A stretch of 64,000 nucleotides of DNA from Monodelphis domestica (GCF_027887165.1 NC_077232.1:5458928-5522927); one strand, 5' to 3'; shown: positions 48,201 through 58,045, counted from the stretch's first letter. Numbers and translations: made by a program. The notes: generated from the sequence alone by a model not told the origin.

Positions 48201-51200
48201 TGACGCCACCCCTGGCTGGGCTCTCCTTTGGAATCCTTGAACCAAACCACAAGATTTCCAGCATGAAGCTTCTCTCCCCTCCCTCCTCTGCCATTGTCCA
48301 CCCCCGTTATGGGCTTTAACGCTGGACCAGGCCTCAGGGAGACCCTCATTTTGCAGGAGGAGAAGCTGAAGTGCAGAGAGGGCTCTTGTCCAAGGTCCCC
48401 GGGGCTATGAAGGCTGAGGATAAGCCCTCGGGGTCCCCTTCCGCACTGGCGGCTCTCCTCCGCTTCCACTCTCCCCGCCATTTTGGGGAGACAACAGCAG
48501 AGCGGAGAAGGCGCGGCTGAACAAGGACGTCGGGATCTCCTCCTTACCTGCTGCGATGGCCCCCACCAGAGGTACCAGCACGAGGTTCAGAGGGTAGTTC
48601 CAGGGGGCAATGATGAGGACCACGCCGTAGGGCTCCCTCCGGATAAAGGCCGAGTCCAGTTGGGTGGCCTGGTGACCGAGGGGTGAGCCTGGGTCTCAGC
48701 TTGGGGTCCCCCCCTACGAGATCCAGGGAACCAAAGGGAAGACAGGCCTGGGGGGCCACCTCTCTGCCCGCCCCCGGATGCCCCCACCCTCCCTCCCCGT
48801 CCAGCCGTGGCTCACCAGGTTTCTAGACACGTGCTCATCCTTCATCCAGCTGTGCAGGCTGTTGAGCGCCAGGTTGATCTCGCTCTGGCAGATGCTGATT
48901 TCGGATATTTCCGACTCAAAGGGTGGCTGCAGGACGAGAAGGCCGGAGGGTCAGCCCGTCTCCTCACACTCTCCGGGCCCTCTGGGACAATCATCCCTCC
49001 CCACGGTCCCCAGGGGACCTCCAGACCAAAGGGCATCCCTGACGCCTCCACGGCAAAGGCTAGACCTGGGCCCTGAGCTCGGGGCTCTCCGGGGCTGTCA
49101 GTGGTCTGAGGACCAGCCTGGCCAGTCTGGAGCAGGAATTTCTCAGCCATAGTCGCTGTGCCAGGCACTGTGCCGAGGGTACGAAGAGAGGAAAAAACAG
49201 ACTCGGGGGCTCCGGCCTCCCTCTCTGATGGAGGGCGTGTGTGAGTGACCAGGCACATCAGACACGTAGAGGGTGAATGGAGCCCTCCAAGACGGGGAGA
49301 CGCTAGAAGGAGCCTGGCGAAGGCCTCTCTGACATGGGGGAGGCGCTGGAGAAAGTGGGGGGCGTCAGGGCAAAGGCACACTTTGTGGGCTGGGACCGTT
49401 CCTGAAGGAGAGCTACTGACTGCTGGCGGCCTAAAGTGAACTTCAATGGCAAGGGATGCGTGTGATGCTCGAGGAAGCGCAGAGCTCCCGACCCTGTTGA
49501 TTGAGGGAGTGTTGTGGCAGAGTTGGGTCTTTCGAATGTGATTGTAATGCCTGGAAGGAAGATGGCTGAGACGTGGAAGGTCTGGAGCCAGGCAGTGAGC
49601 CAAGGACTGAAATAATCCAGTGAGAGCCTGAGCCAGGGCGGGGGCCACGGGAGTGGACGTGGAAGATACTGGGGAGAGGCCATAAAGGGTGGACTGGCCA
49701 GGCCTGCATCGGCCGGACGTGGGAGATGAGGGAAAGAGAAGGCAGAGTCAGGGGCCAGTCTGAGGCCCTGAGTGTGTGCTGGGGTGGTTGTAGCCTCCAA
49801 AGAAGTGGGGGATTCGGAGAGGTTCAGGAAGTAGCCCCAAGCTTTGGGGGGCTCCTGTGGGACCTGAGGAGGCCAGCTGACAAGGAGAAGAGTCTCCAGA
49901 GGGGGGAACAAAGCCTGGGGGAATACCCCTACCGAGAAGGACGGGGTGGATGTTGAGTACTTAGACAGAGAGGAGGAGAATCAGGAGTGACCAAAAAAAG
50001 GGGGCATGTCCAAGAAGATGGCCAGTATTGTCATGGGCTCTGGAAAAATCTAGAAAGACAAAGACTGAGAAAAGGGCATCAGATGCAGCCATTAAGCAAA
50101 TCTTGATGGCCTTGGAGAGAATAGAGCGGCTGGAAGGCTACTTTATTTTTAAATAAGTTTATCGCTAGCTTTGGGCTTTCTAGCACCTACATTTCTTGAA
50201 GGATCCCTTCCAGAGTTCTATCCTTTAGAGCAAAGAATCAACCTAAGGAAAAACATTCAACCAAACAGCCCAGACAAAACCAAACCAAGAAAACATCCAT
50301 AGAACAAAACCTGGCATGAGGTGCAGTGTTCCAGCCCTAGAGATTCCCCCCTTTGCAAGGATGGAAGGATAGATGGGAGGAAGGAAGAAGGAAAGAGGGA
50401 GGGGAGAGGAGAAAGGGAGAGAGGGAGGGAGGAAAGGAGGGAAGAAGAGGAAGGAAAGACAGCAAGAAGAAGGAAGGGAGGAAAGAGAAGGAAGGAAGGA
50501 ATGAGAGGGAAGGAGGGGAGGAGGGGAGGAAGGAAGGAAGATGTCCTTAGAAGCCTCATTGTAAGGTTTTACTCAGAGGAATCAGGTCATGAGGAAGCCG
50601 AGGCAGGGATTGCTGACAAGAGCATTGCTTTTGCAGGCCTGGGGCCCGAGTCACTGTGGGAGCCAAGCTGCTTCCTGGGATAACCGAGAGGCTTTCCTCA
50701 ACTGGAGCTCCAACATGGGGCACGCTGGGCTCTGGAGGAAGCTGCACTTTCCCAAAGAAAATGTCTCCCAGTTCAGAGGAAACGCAGGCTCAGCAATTCC
50801 ATGAGGGAAAGCGGCTTATTAGAAACCTGACATTCTTTGAAGCGATTTCTGCTGAGGAATGACGGAAGAGGGGAGCAGTCAGAGAGAGGCGGACATTTGA
50901 AGGAGGGCCTGGAACTGAGGACGAGACCTGTGAGAGTGACGAAGGCTCCATCTGTATTGAGCCTGGAGGCCTGCAAAGCCGTCTACATGGACGGCTGTCA
51001 GTCATTTTGTGGGTTTGGATAGGATGCCTGACCCAAGGTCAGCAAGACTCCTTTGTCTGAGCTCAGTTCTGCCCTCAGACACATACTGGACACGAGCCTT
51101 AACCCTGATTGCTTCAGTTCCTCATCTGTACAAAGAGCTGGAGAGGGGGCAGCTGGGTAGCAACGTGGAGGGAGAGCCAGGCCTAGAGACGGGAGGTCCT

Positions 51201-51489
51201 GGGTTCCAATCTGACCTCAGACCCTTCCCAGCTGGGTGACCCTGGACAAGTCACTTGACCCCTATGGCCTAACCCTTACTGTTCTTCTGCCTGCCTTGGA
51301 ACCAACACACAGTATTGACTCCAAGAGGGAAGGTGAGGGTTTAATTTTTTTAAAAAAGCTGGAGAAGGCAACGGCAGCCTCTGTTTACCAAGAAATCCTT
51401 GAAAAGGGGTCCTGAAGAGTCAGACACAATTGAAACAACTGGACAACCACAGCAAGTATGTGTGTGTGTGTGCAAATACATGGAAAGGT

Positions 51490-51523
<34 letters not shown>

Positions 51524-52403
51524 ATGCACACATGCCATATAGACTAATAAATCTATAAACTCTCTTTTGGTTCTCGCAACAACCCCGGGAAACAGATGCT
51601 CTTCTTAAGGCCACGTGACCGCTGAGGAGGTGGAGGAGCTCAGTTGTGCCAGAGGAGACGCTGAGGATATCAGAGAAGATTTCAAAACCCGCGATGGGAG
51701 CGAGAGGCCTAGACGAGGAAGAAACTGGCCTTTCCTGTTTTATAGGATGGTCTGATTTTGTCCCGATTAAACCGAAAAGTGAAACTTTGACCCTCGTTTT
51801 CTGAATTGTTGGGTTCCCAGTTGGCCCCCCAGAGGGTGAGCGATTGGACACAGGCTAGACGTGGGAGCTCCCCCTTTCAGGACACTGACAGTGGGGTGCC
51901 AGAGCCGGGGGGGATGGGGAGAAGATAAATGCCACGGGAGGGCCGGTCTGGGGGGACGTTAAGACACGCGTCAGTGGGCCTGGGACAGCTGCCTTCAGTT
52001 TCCAGAGGGCGTCCCACACGGAAGAGGGATTCCATTTACTCTACCTGGAGGCAACAACTGGAAAGCCCAGGGGGCCGCGTGGCTGGGGTGATGGGGAAGG
52101 AGAGCCTGGCCTGCCTTGGGAGGGGATGAGCTCCCCGTGTCTGGGAGCGTTCGGCGGAGGGGCTGGTTGTGCATGGAGGGAGCTCTTAGAGTCTCCCCAC
52201 GCGCTCCAGGTTCTGCAGCGCGCAGAAGGGATCTCTCTCACCTTGTGGAGGTCCTGGGTCAGGGCGTCCAAGAGAGCATTTCGGTTCTCTTTCAGAAAGC
52301 GGCTCAGCCCCTCCAGCTGGGCGATCCGGAACTCTGCTGGGCGCGTTTTCCCGGAGACAAAGGCCTCTCGGAGGCTCTGCAGCGTGTCCGCGAAGGGGTT
52401 CAT
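36204..52403 (-). CDS. ALDH3B1: Aldehyde dehydrogenase 3 family B1 (ALDH3B1), complete CDS
   Basis: NAD(P)+-dependent oxidation of medium- and long-chain lipid aldehydes at membranes. Coding exons on the minus strand are 52403-52242, 48926-48816, 48668-48548, 47636-47551, 46411-46330, 43505-43119, 42857-42691, 36725-36626 and 36397-36204. They sum to 1410 bp (469 aa plus stop; human 468), with all phases consistent. The start is [20 protein letters not shown]. Active-site residues are Asn115 ([10 protein letters not shown]), Glu210 (ELGGKNPC) and Cys244 (NAGQTC). EEIFGPILP and the cofactor-loop GGFCGND are present. It ends SQCTLL, a CaaX-type prenylation box. Human ALDH3B2 shares much of this sequence; position beside NDUFS8 and length favour ALDH3B1. 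The gene spans 16 kb because of transposable elements in introns. Confidence 0.95.
37328..38285 (+). mobile_element. Solo LTR of an endogenous retrovirus, flanked by a 4-bp duplication
   Basis: 958 bp starting TGTAAACCTCAAATTT and ending CTTGTAACA, flanked on both sides by ATAG (37324-37327 and 38286-38289). A TATTTAA box (about 38099) and a purine/pyrimidine-rich U3-like region support LTR identity in forward orientation. Its 5' end resembles the LTRs at 45073 and (reverse) 39907. No internal region remains. Recombination between LTRs is the usual source of such copies. The clean ends suggest a marsupial-lineage age rather than a very ancient one. Confidence 0.75.
38350..38575 (+). repeat. 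Marsupial tRNA-type SINE (MAR1-like), nearly full length
   Basis: Has GTATATAGAGTGCTGGGGCC, AGGAAGACCTGAGTTCAAAT, GTGTGACCCTAGGCAAGGCA, TTCTCATCTGTAAAATTAGC, AAATGGCAAACCATTGCAGT and ACTGAAATGATTGAACAAC in order. Confidence 0.8.
38900..39907 (-). mobile_element. Probable solo LTR, reverse orientation
   Basis: About 1 kb. Its reverse complement begins TGTGAATCTTGAAATTTC and ends CTCTTACA. Much of it aligns to the LTR at 45073-45903 in opposite orientation, for example TTGACTTGGGTATATTCATA and the TTGTGAACTTACAAGGAGCA region. No clean target duplication was seen. Old fossil without internal genes. Confidence 0.6.
39975..41150 (-). mobile_element. CR1/L3-clade LINE 3' fragment
   Basis: The plus strand shows the complement of a CR1/L3 coding region: words akin to CACTAATAAAAATGTTAGAA, GATGCTTGTGGCACTCTGTT, TTTGCTGAAATTGAGGTAAG and TAGAATTTTGCCAAGAATCA occur in the order expected for the antisense of the reverse-transcriptase to 3' end. 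A SINE splits it at 40605-40790. A 140-aa minus-strand frame (40397-39975) is a remnant of the C-terminal coding part. Very old and degraded. Confidence 0.65.
40605..40790 (-). repeat. Marsupial tRNA-type SINE (MAR1-like) inside the CR1/L3 LINE
   Basis: Reverse copy beginning TTGTTCAGTCATTTCAGGGT, with AGTTTTCTTGGCAAAGATAT, CCAGCTCATTTTACAGATGA and CCCAGGGTCACACAGCTAAC. Confidence 0.75.
41993..42392 (+). mobile_element. Possible short LTR or LTR-like repeat
   Basis: About 400 bp with TG...CA ends (TGTAATGTTGTATATACC to TTAATCTTACA) and an ATTAAA hexamer near 42337. No target duplication and no second copy in the window, so the assignment is weak. Confidence 0.3.
42430..42640. repeat. Degenerate ~37-bp tandem repeat
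   Basis: Five or six diverged units built on CCCACTGTTC...GACTCCAT...CTGCCCC (for example CCACTGTTCTGGATGACT and CCACTGTTCCCTAAGACT). It lies 50 bp downstream of the ALDH3B1 exon 7 donor in gene orientation. Confidence 0.65.
43119..43505 (-). other. ALDH3B1: ALDH3B1 catalytic exon
   Basis: This 387-bp exon carries the general-base glutamate ([19 protein letters not shown]) and the nucleophilic cysteine ([13 protein letters not shown]). It ends [15 protein letters not shown]. It is intact and close to human. Confidence 0.93.
43706..44363 (-). mobile_element. Probable solo LTR, copy 2 of the family at 13762
   Basis: About 660 bp closely matching 13762-14399 from TGCTGTG at the left edge to TTTGATGGCT at the right, in the same orientation. 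The minus strand holds TATAAAATAAAGCC as the likely polyadenylation region. It lies in an ALDH3B1 intron. Confidence 0.5.
44400..44730 (+). repeat. L2 LINE 3' end
   Basis: CTGGCCTCCAGACCTTTGCA, CAGCTCAGGTGTCCCTCCTA and TGTGAGGGCAGGGACTTTTT follow the L2 3' order. Confidence 0.55.
45073..45903 (+). mobile_element. Probable solo LTR, forward orientation
   Basis: 831 bp starting TGTAAACCTTAAAATTTCCC and ending AACCACTACA. AATAAA lies at about 45605, in a GTGCTAATAAACTGACTG context, followed by an R-U5-like region. Related to 38900-39907 (inverted) and, at its start, to 37328-38285. No perfect target duplication. Old and without internal genes. Confidence 0.65.
46412..47550 (-). other. ALDH3B1 intron of 1.1 kb
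   Basis: Holds the poly-G run near its 3' end; otherwise GC-rich unique sequence. No exon or clear repeat seen. Confidence 0.6.
46618..46660. repeat. Long poly-G run
   Basis: A plus-strand guanine run of roughly 20 bases, then C and more G-rich DNA, in the ALDH3B1 intron upstream of the exon at 46330-46411. A candidate quadruplex and a likely sequencing-slippage site. Confidence 0.7.
47637..48547 (-). other. ALDH3B1 intron of 0.9 kb
   Basis: Mostly unique GC-rich sequence with a MIR-like remnant near 48335-48415 (CCTCATTTTGCAGGAGGAGA and a CAAGGTC word). Confidence 0.6.
50362..50545. repeat. GA-rich polypurine tract
   Basis: About 180 bp of GGAA/GGGA/GAAG purine repeats on the plus strand, in ALDH3B1 intron 1. 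Confidence 0.85.
51045..51450 (+). repeat. MAR1-like SINE interrupted by a second SINE
   Basis: The host SINE is forward: TTCCTCATCTGTACAAAGAG before the break and CAACGGCAGCCTCTG, AGTCAGACACAATTGAAACA after it. The inserted element is listed separately. Confidence 0.7.
51144..51356 (+). repeat. WSINE-like SINE nested in a MAR1-like SINE, with target duplication
   Basis: Starts AGGGGGCAGCTGGGTAGC, has GGTCCTGGGTTCCAATCTGA and GGTGACCCTGGACAAGTCAC, and ends in TTTAATTTTTTTAAAAA. It is flanked by AGCTGGAG at 51136-51143 and 51357-51364. Confidence 0.8.
51456..51522. repeat. (TG)n and (AC)n microsatellites facing each other
   Basis: A GT run (51457-51472) is followed about 20 bases later by an AC run (51492-51521), so the two can pair as an inverted repeat. 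Confidence 0.85.
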
Positions 52404-52589
52404 CCTGACTCCGAGAGAAGCCGGGACGCCCTGGGCACCCGCAGACACGGCTCCGGCCCCGCAAAGGCAGAGAGACGTGCCGAGACCGACTCCTCCGCGC
52501 GGCCTTCCTCGGTCCCTCCGGCCAAAACCCGTCTGTCCTTCTGCTGACCCTCCTTCCCACACGCTCACACTCGAGTCCCAGAATGAGAC

Positions 52590-52985
52590 TGTGTAGAAGC
52601 GAAAAGAAGAGACTATTGAGTCCAACCCTCTCATTGTACAGGGGAGGAAACTGAGGCCGAGGAATGGCAGTGAATGGCCCATACCTCTGGCAAATGGGTG
52701 AGCTGGTACTCAGACCCAGGCCTTCTGCTAGGTAAATGTGGAGGGGGTGGTCTTAAAAACACCATGCTTGAGGGGGCAGTTAGGTGGTCCAGTGGACTGA
52801 GAGCCAGGGAGGTCCTGGGTTCAAATCTGAACCCAGATATTTCCCAGCTGGGTGGCCCTGGCCAAGTCACCACCTCCGTTGCCTAGCCCTGACCGCTCTT
52901 CTGCCTTGGAGCCAGTACATAGGATTGATTCCAAGATGGAAGGTGAGGCGTTAAAAAACAAACAAACAAATAAATAAATAAATCC
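52590..52985 (+). repeat. MIR-like remnant followed by a WSINE-like SINE
   Basis: A MIR/CORE piece (GAGTCCAACCCTCTCATTGT, GAGGAAACTGAGGCCGAGG) spans 52615-52735. A full forward SINE (GGGGGCAGTTAGGTGGTCCA, GGTCCTGGGTTCAAATCTGA) runs from 52770 into an (AAAC)n/(AAAT)n tail near 52985. Confidence 0.75.
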
Positions 52986-53375
52986 TGAAACCTGCCTTGC
53001 AGCATAGAGGCCTTTTAGAGCAGAAAACCACAAAGGGGCGGACACAAAGCAGGAAGCAGGGTAAACACAAGCAGAATGATTGGCTAGAAATTAGGTAATG
53101 GGCTGGCAATGACCTTCCCCCCCTTATCTCTGGAGATTTAGAAGGGCCCAAGATAATGGCCACACTCTGGACCGCAACCAGATAGCTTGATGCCCAAAGA
53201 TAACATTTGGGCTCTACTTTCTCACACAATTTCCAAGGCCAACAAGGCCTTTCCTTGAGGAAGAAAGGATCATTGATCATTGAGGAGAGCTGGATTTCGA
53301 AATGTAACCCATTACGGGCCAGTTGAACTCCAGACCAAGTTCAGAAACGAAGAGCCTTGACTTAATCCGTCCAAA

Positions 53376-53598
53376 GCCTCTTCTTCTTCTTCTTCTTTTT
53401 TAAACCCTCACCTTCCATCTTAGAATAAATACTGTGTATTGGCTCCAAGGCAGAAGAGCGGTGAGGGCTAGGCAATGGGGGTCAAGTGACTTGCCCAGGG
53501 TCACCCAGCTGGGAAGTGTCTGAGGCCAGATTGGAACCCAGGACCTCCTGTCTCTAGGCCTGGCTCTCCATCCACTGAGCTACCCAGCTGCCCCCTAA
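53376..53598 (-). repeat. WSINE-like SINE, full-length reverse copy
   Basis: The reverse complement begins GGGGCAGCTGGGTAGCTCAG and has GAGGTCCTGGGTTCCAATCT and TGGGTGACCCTGGGCAAGTC. A TTC-rich tail (53377-53400) forms the 3' end. Confidence 0.8.
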
Positions 53599-53689
53599 AG
53601 CCTCTTCATAAAATGGAAGTGTAGCTAGAAGAGTGGCAGAATTAAGTTCATTTCCACAAGTGCCATACCAATGAAACGACCTCAGAATT

Positions 53690-55548
53690 CTTTTCTAGAG
53701 GTGGGAAAAAAGTCATACAGAACAAAAGTTCAAGTATATCAAGGGAATCAATGAACCAGAAAAAGGCAGGAAGGTGACCCAGTGAGAGCCAATCTCACAC
53801 CCTGTTATAAAATGGTAATTGTTAAAATAATCCAATCCTGGTTAAGGAAGAGGAATCACTGAGGAGATGAGGTACACAATGCGAGGAAGTAAAGGACAGC
53901 AATAATTAGTGTTTGCTAGGTACTAGGGTAAGAATTCACTATTTGATAATTGCTGGAGAAACAGGAAAGCATTCTGGCAGAAACTGGGCTTAGACCAACA
54001 TCTCGCACATACCAAGAGAAGGTCAAAATGGGGTTATGATATATACAAAGGGTGATAAATCCTGAGCAAACTAGAGGAGCAAAGAAAGCCATTATCTGTC
54101 AGTTGCAACCCCAACTTTGGTGTTTTTAACTTGTTGTTTTGGATTACAATTCATTACATGATGGTGCTTTTGTTCAATGCCCCCCTTTTTTCTTGGAACC
54201 CCTTCTGTGTCATGGGAATAATCAATAACAACCTTCCTTACCTGAAAGGGTCTCTGGAGGTCCTCCTTGGAAATGTCTAATGCACTGGACCCCGCCTAGG
54301 CTCTGTGGGTAAACAAATGGTTAGTTTTGAACCCATAGTGATATTCAAGCCAGATTTTAGTATTTATAAGAGGGAACTTTTCTGAAGTTCTCTTATTGCG
54401 TTAACCTATATCGGTGAAGTGGTAATATTCATGAATCTGCAAGTTAGTGTACATTAAAAATGACTTTTAAAAATTAGAAAAAACAATAGGGAAGGGAAGA
54501 ATTTATGACCAAACAAGAGCCGGAGAGGATCACAGGAAGTAAAATGAAGTAAAAATTTGATTACATGAAATGAAAAAGGATTTGCACAAATAAAACCAAT
54601 TCAGGCAAAATTAGAAAGAGAGAAATGAGGAAAAATGGTTTTTACAAGTTTTTCTGATAAAGGCCTCATTCCCCAAATATATAGGAACTGAGCCACGTAT
54701 ATAAAAATAAGAGCTATTTCCCCAAATGACAAATTATCAGAAGACATGACCAGGCAATTTTTAGAGGAAGAAATCAAAACTATTAATAGTTACAAGAAAA
54801 AATGTTCTAAATCTAATCATTAGAGAACTGCCAATTCAAACTATGCTGAGGTGCCAGCTCACACCTACCAGATCGGCTAACATGACAGAAAAGGCAAATG
54901 ACAAATGCTGGCAGGGATGCGGGAAAACAGGCACACAAGCGCACTGTTGGTGGAATTGTGAACTGCTCTGACCATTTTGGGGAACAATTTGGAACTATAC
55001 CCAAAGGGCTATAAAACTGCGGAGCCTTTAATCCAGCCATGCCACAACTAGATCTACGGCCCAACGAAATGAAACAAGAAGGAAAAGAACCTATTTGTAC
55101 ACCAATATTTATAGCAGCTCTTTTGGGGGGGGCAAAGAATGGAAACTGAGGAGACGTCCATGCTTTGGGGAAAGGCAGAATAAGCTGATGAAATGCTGTT
55201 TTGCAATGGGAAATGCCAAGCAGGATGATCTCAGGAAAATCTGGAAAGACTTCTGTGAACTAAGGCAAAGTGAAGTGCGCAGAACCAGGAGAACGTAGTA
55301 CAGAGTAACTGCAATCGTGCAGAATAACCAACTCTGAAAAACTTGGCTCTTCTCATCCATAGGGGAGCTCTGCACGGATGCTGAAGAGTGTGTGAAAAGG
55401 AACTCGTGACTTGAGGCTTTTTGCGACTTCTCTTCCTTGCTCTTTGTGGAAGTGGCAGCATCTATGTAATGGGTGCTGCATTTCCTGCCTTCTCGGTGAG
55501 TGGGAGAGAGGCGGACAGGAGAGAAATTTTAAAAATGTTGAATTAACC
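53690..55548 (+). mobile_element. Marsupial L1 LINE, ORF2 3' part and 3' UTR, with a foreign insert
   Basis: Order of L1 ORF2 C-terminal sequence: GCAGAAACTGGGCTTAGACC, AAGGTCAAAATGGGGTTATG, AATTTATGACCAAACAAGAG, CAGCTCACACCTACCAGATC, GCACTGTTGGTGGAATTGTG (the C-terminal Cys motif), ATTTATAGCAGCTCTTTT, AGTGCGCAGAACCAGGAGAA, then the 3' UTR to about 55548. The coding part holds several stops and frameshifts. The block 54110-54478 does not match L1 and interrupts it. Confidence 0.8.
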
Positions 55549-56009
55549 CCAAACAGAACGGGCAAAGGGAGGTCTCGGGAGGGCTACAAGCAGAGGCTGG
55601 AAACAGGCTGGACCCAGAGAGATTCTTGGTTCCAGAAGCTGCGAGTGTTTGGAGAAGGAAGGGAGGGTCTGGGACAGCCACAGACGGCACAGCCAGGGAG
55701 GGAACTGGGGCAGCCTGGAGGCGATGGCGATGGCGATGGCACCCACTTCCCGATTTGGCCTCTGACGGTTGGAGCTGAATCACTCAATTGCTATGAGCCA
55801 GCTTTGGGGGTTCTCCGATGAAGTTGTGCAGCAGCTTGGAGGCCAGCTGCAGCCTGGAACAGCCTCTGGTGGGTCATTCTGAGGCGATGGTCTGGGCCAC
55901 CGTTGCTTCTCATCCCTGGGCTGCTAGGACTCCATTTGAACTCCGGTCCTACTGACCACCCAGTAGGAACAGCACAGGAAGGAACAGATAGTCAGAGCCT
56001 GGTGAAGGT

Positions 56010-56168
56010 CAAGAGATCGTTGGCTTTGGAGTTGTTAAAGTCCTGAGTTCGAATCCTGGGCCTGCCCATACTACTGGGGTGGCTATGGGGAGGCCACTTC
56101 CTCCTCCTGTCTCCAAAGGTTGGGCTAGATGGCTTCAAAGCACCCCCCCCAGCTCTAACTCTTTGACC
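56010..56168 (+). repeat. CORE-SINE-like repeat
   Basis: CTGAGTTCGAATCCTGGGCC (tRNA B-box-like), then GGGCTAGATGGCTTC and CAGCTCTAACTCTTTGAC, typical of a marsupial MIR/THER variant. Confidence 0.55.
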
Positions 56169-56229
56169 CTCCTTTTGAAAGCAGTTGGTAACCCCCTCAA
56201 GGAAGGTACGAGCCGGACAGCCAAGCCAG

Positions 56230-56527
56230 CTTCTAGAAAGGGACACCCGAGTGGCTCAGTGGACAGAGCTAGGCCTGAAGACAGGACAGAGAAAAAGAGA
56301 GACATGGGGGGGGGGGCAGACAGAGACACAGAGACAGAGGTGGAGAGAGGCAGAGAGAGAGACAGAGAGGGGGGGAGAGAGAGAGAGACAGAGAGAGACA
56401 GAGACAGAGACAGAGGCAGAGAGAGGAGAGAGAGACAGAGAGAGGAAGAGGGTGAGAGACAGAGACAGAGACAGAGAGAGAGAAGAGACAGAGAGAGACA
56501 GAGAGAGAGAGAGACGGAGAGAGAGAC

Positions 56528-56558
<31 letters not shown>

Positions 56559-56775
56559 AAGAGACAGAGAGACAGAGAGAGAGACAGAGAGAGAGACAGA
56601 GAGAGAGACAGAGAGAGAGAGACAGAGAGAGACAGAGACAGAGACAGAGGCAGAGAAGAGACAGAGACAGAGGCAGAGAAGAGACAGAGAGAGACAGAGA
56701 GAGAGAGAGAGAGACAGAGAGAGACAGAGACAGAGACAGAGGCAGAGAGAGAGGGGGAGAGAGATGGGGGGGGGG
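56230..56775. repeat. (GAGACA/GAGAGA)n tract after a SINE head
   Basis: A short SINE 5' piece (CGAGTGGCTCAGTGGACAGA) leads into about 490 bp of GAGA, GACA and GAGGCA repeats. The tract opens frames of over 250 codons of Arg/Glu/Asp/Thr that are artefacts. Confidence 0.9.
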
Positions 56776-57099
56776 GAGGCAGCTGGGCTCAGCTGGCAGT
56801 CAGAAGGATCTGGAGTTCAGGGCTCTCAGGGCCATCCTGAAGGAGGGAGCCTGAATGAGCCCTTTCCGAGGGCCCAGAAGAGAAGGTGCTTCAGGGCGCC
56901 TGGAAGGTGTGGCCGCCCCCTCCACATTCCAGAGGAATGTTCTGGCGCTCCGGCAGAGGCTGGTGGGCACCCAGAGGCGCCCCAAGCAGGTCAGGACCAG
57001 GCGCCAGGCGCGAGCCCTCCAGCACTGGCTCGAGGCACTGACGGGCACTGACGGGCAGGGAGCTGGTCAGTGCAGCCCGCATCACCGCAGAACACCTGA

Positions 57100-57345
57100 C
57101 CAACAGGCCCCTGTCAGGGAACCTAAAGGTGCCGATGCCCCAAGTAGAGTCCAGGAGGACTTGCGGGCCGTGGCGGCTAGTGTAGACAGGACGGCTAGTG
57201 TAGACAAGACTCTGCACTCACAACTGCAGGCGGCACTCCGGTGCTGAGCTTCCCCTGGCGCGGACCAGAATAAAGGACCCTCCTGCTGGATTGCATGGTC
57301 TGGGGGTCTTTCCTTGGTGGTGGGCGACGCACTGGACCCTAACAG
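57100..57345 (+). mobile_element. Possible LTR-like R-U5 segment
   Basis: AATAAA at about 57271 is followed by TGGTCTGGGGGTCTTTCCTT and an AACA end near 57351. This resembles the polyadenylation-to-U5 part of a class I retroviral LTR. A 5' boundary was not found and no second copy exists here, so this is only a possibility. Confidence 0.25.
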
Positions 57346-57669
57346 TGTGATGGCCGAGCTCTGGGTGGGGCTCTGGGGAGACCTGGGTTGGAATCCCACC
57401 CCATCGGTGTGGCCCTGAGCGAGCGGCTTCTAGTCTGTCTGCCTCAGTTTCCCCATCAGTAAACTAGGGCTGGTCACTCTGCCCAGGCTTGTTTGGGAGT
57501 CTCAGACGGCTCAGGTCTGTCTCCAGCCCTTCCCCCACTCCATCCCCCCTCGGGTGGGGGAGGGGGGAGCCCCTTCCCTTCAACAAGGAGACTCCCCTCC
57601 TGCTTCCTCCCCCAGCTCAGCCAGCTGCTGGAAGGGCTGGAGGGCAGGGACAGGGCCAAGATTTAGAAT

Positions 57670-57868
57670 CAGAGGAGGCCGCTGGGTGGCTCAGAGGATG
57701 GAGAGCCAGACCCAGACGGGAGGTCCTGGGTTCAACTCTGCCCTCAGACCCGTCCCAGCTGGGTGACCCTGGGCCAGTCACTTGACCCCCCTCGCCCAGC
57801 CCATTCCGCTCTCCTGCCCTGGAGCCAGCACACAGGATGGACGCCAAGATGGAAGGTGAGGGTTGAAA
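57670..57868 (+). repeat. WSINE-like SINE, full length
   Basis: GAGGCCGCTGGGTGGCTCAG, GGTCCTGGGTTCAACTCTGC, GGTGACCCTGGGCCAGTCAC and CACACAGGATGGACGCCAAG in order. Confidence 0.8.
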
Positions 57869-57939
57869 ACAGACTTAGAATTGGCAGGACCCCAGAGAGC
57901 CCCTCCTTTGGGCCTCACCTTTTCCCTATTTGTACAAAA

Positions 57940-58045
57940 AGAAAACCTGGAGCTCACACGGGTTAGTGACTTGCCCAAAGTCATCAAGTCTAAGAAGCAG
58001 GGCTGGAATTTGAACCCAGGACCTCAGACTCCAAGCCCAAGCGTG
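57940..58045 (+). repeat. MIR/CORE-type remnant
   Basis: TTAGTGACTTGCCCAAAGTC and GGAATTTGAACCCAGGACCT mark a 3' portion. Confidence 0.55.

Larger units (their letters stand above)
48927..52241 (-). other. ALDH3B1 intron 1 (3.3 kb, within the coding part)
   Basis: Between the first coding exon and [11 protein letters not shown]. It contains a purine tract (50362-50545), a nested SINE pair (about 51045-51450) and dinucleotide repeats (51456-51522). The stretch 48.9-50.3 kb shows no recognised element. Confidence 0.7.

Noticed and set aside
36204-52403. ALDH3B2 instead of ALDH3B1
   Set aside because: Length, the full set of catalytic residues and position next to NDUFS8 fit ALDH3B1.
56079-57051. 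Frames of 253 and 288 codons rich in Arg-Glu-Thr
   Set aside because: Direct translation of a GAGACA tandem repeat.
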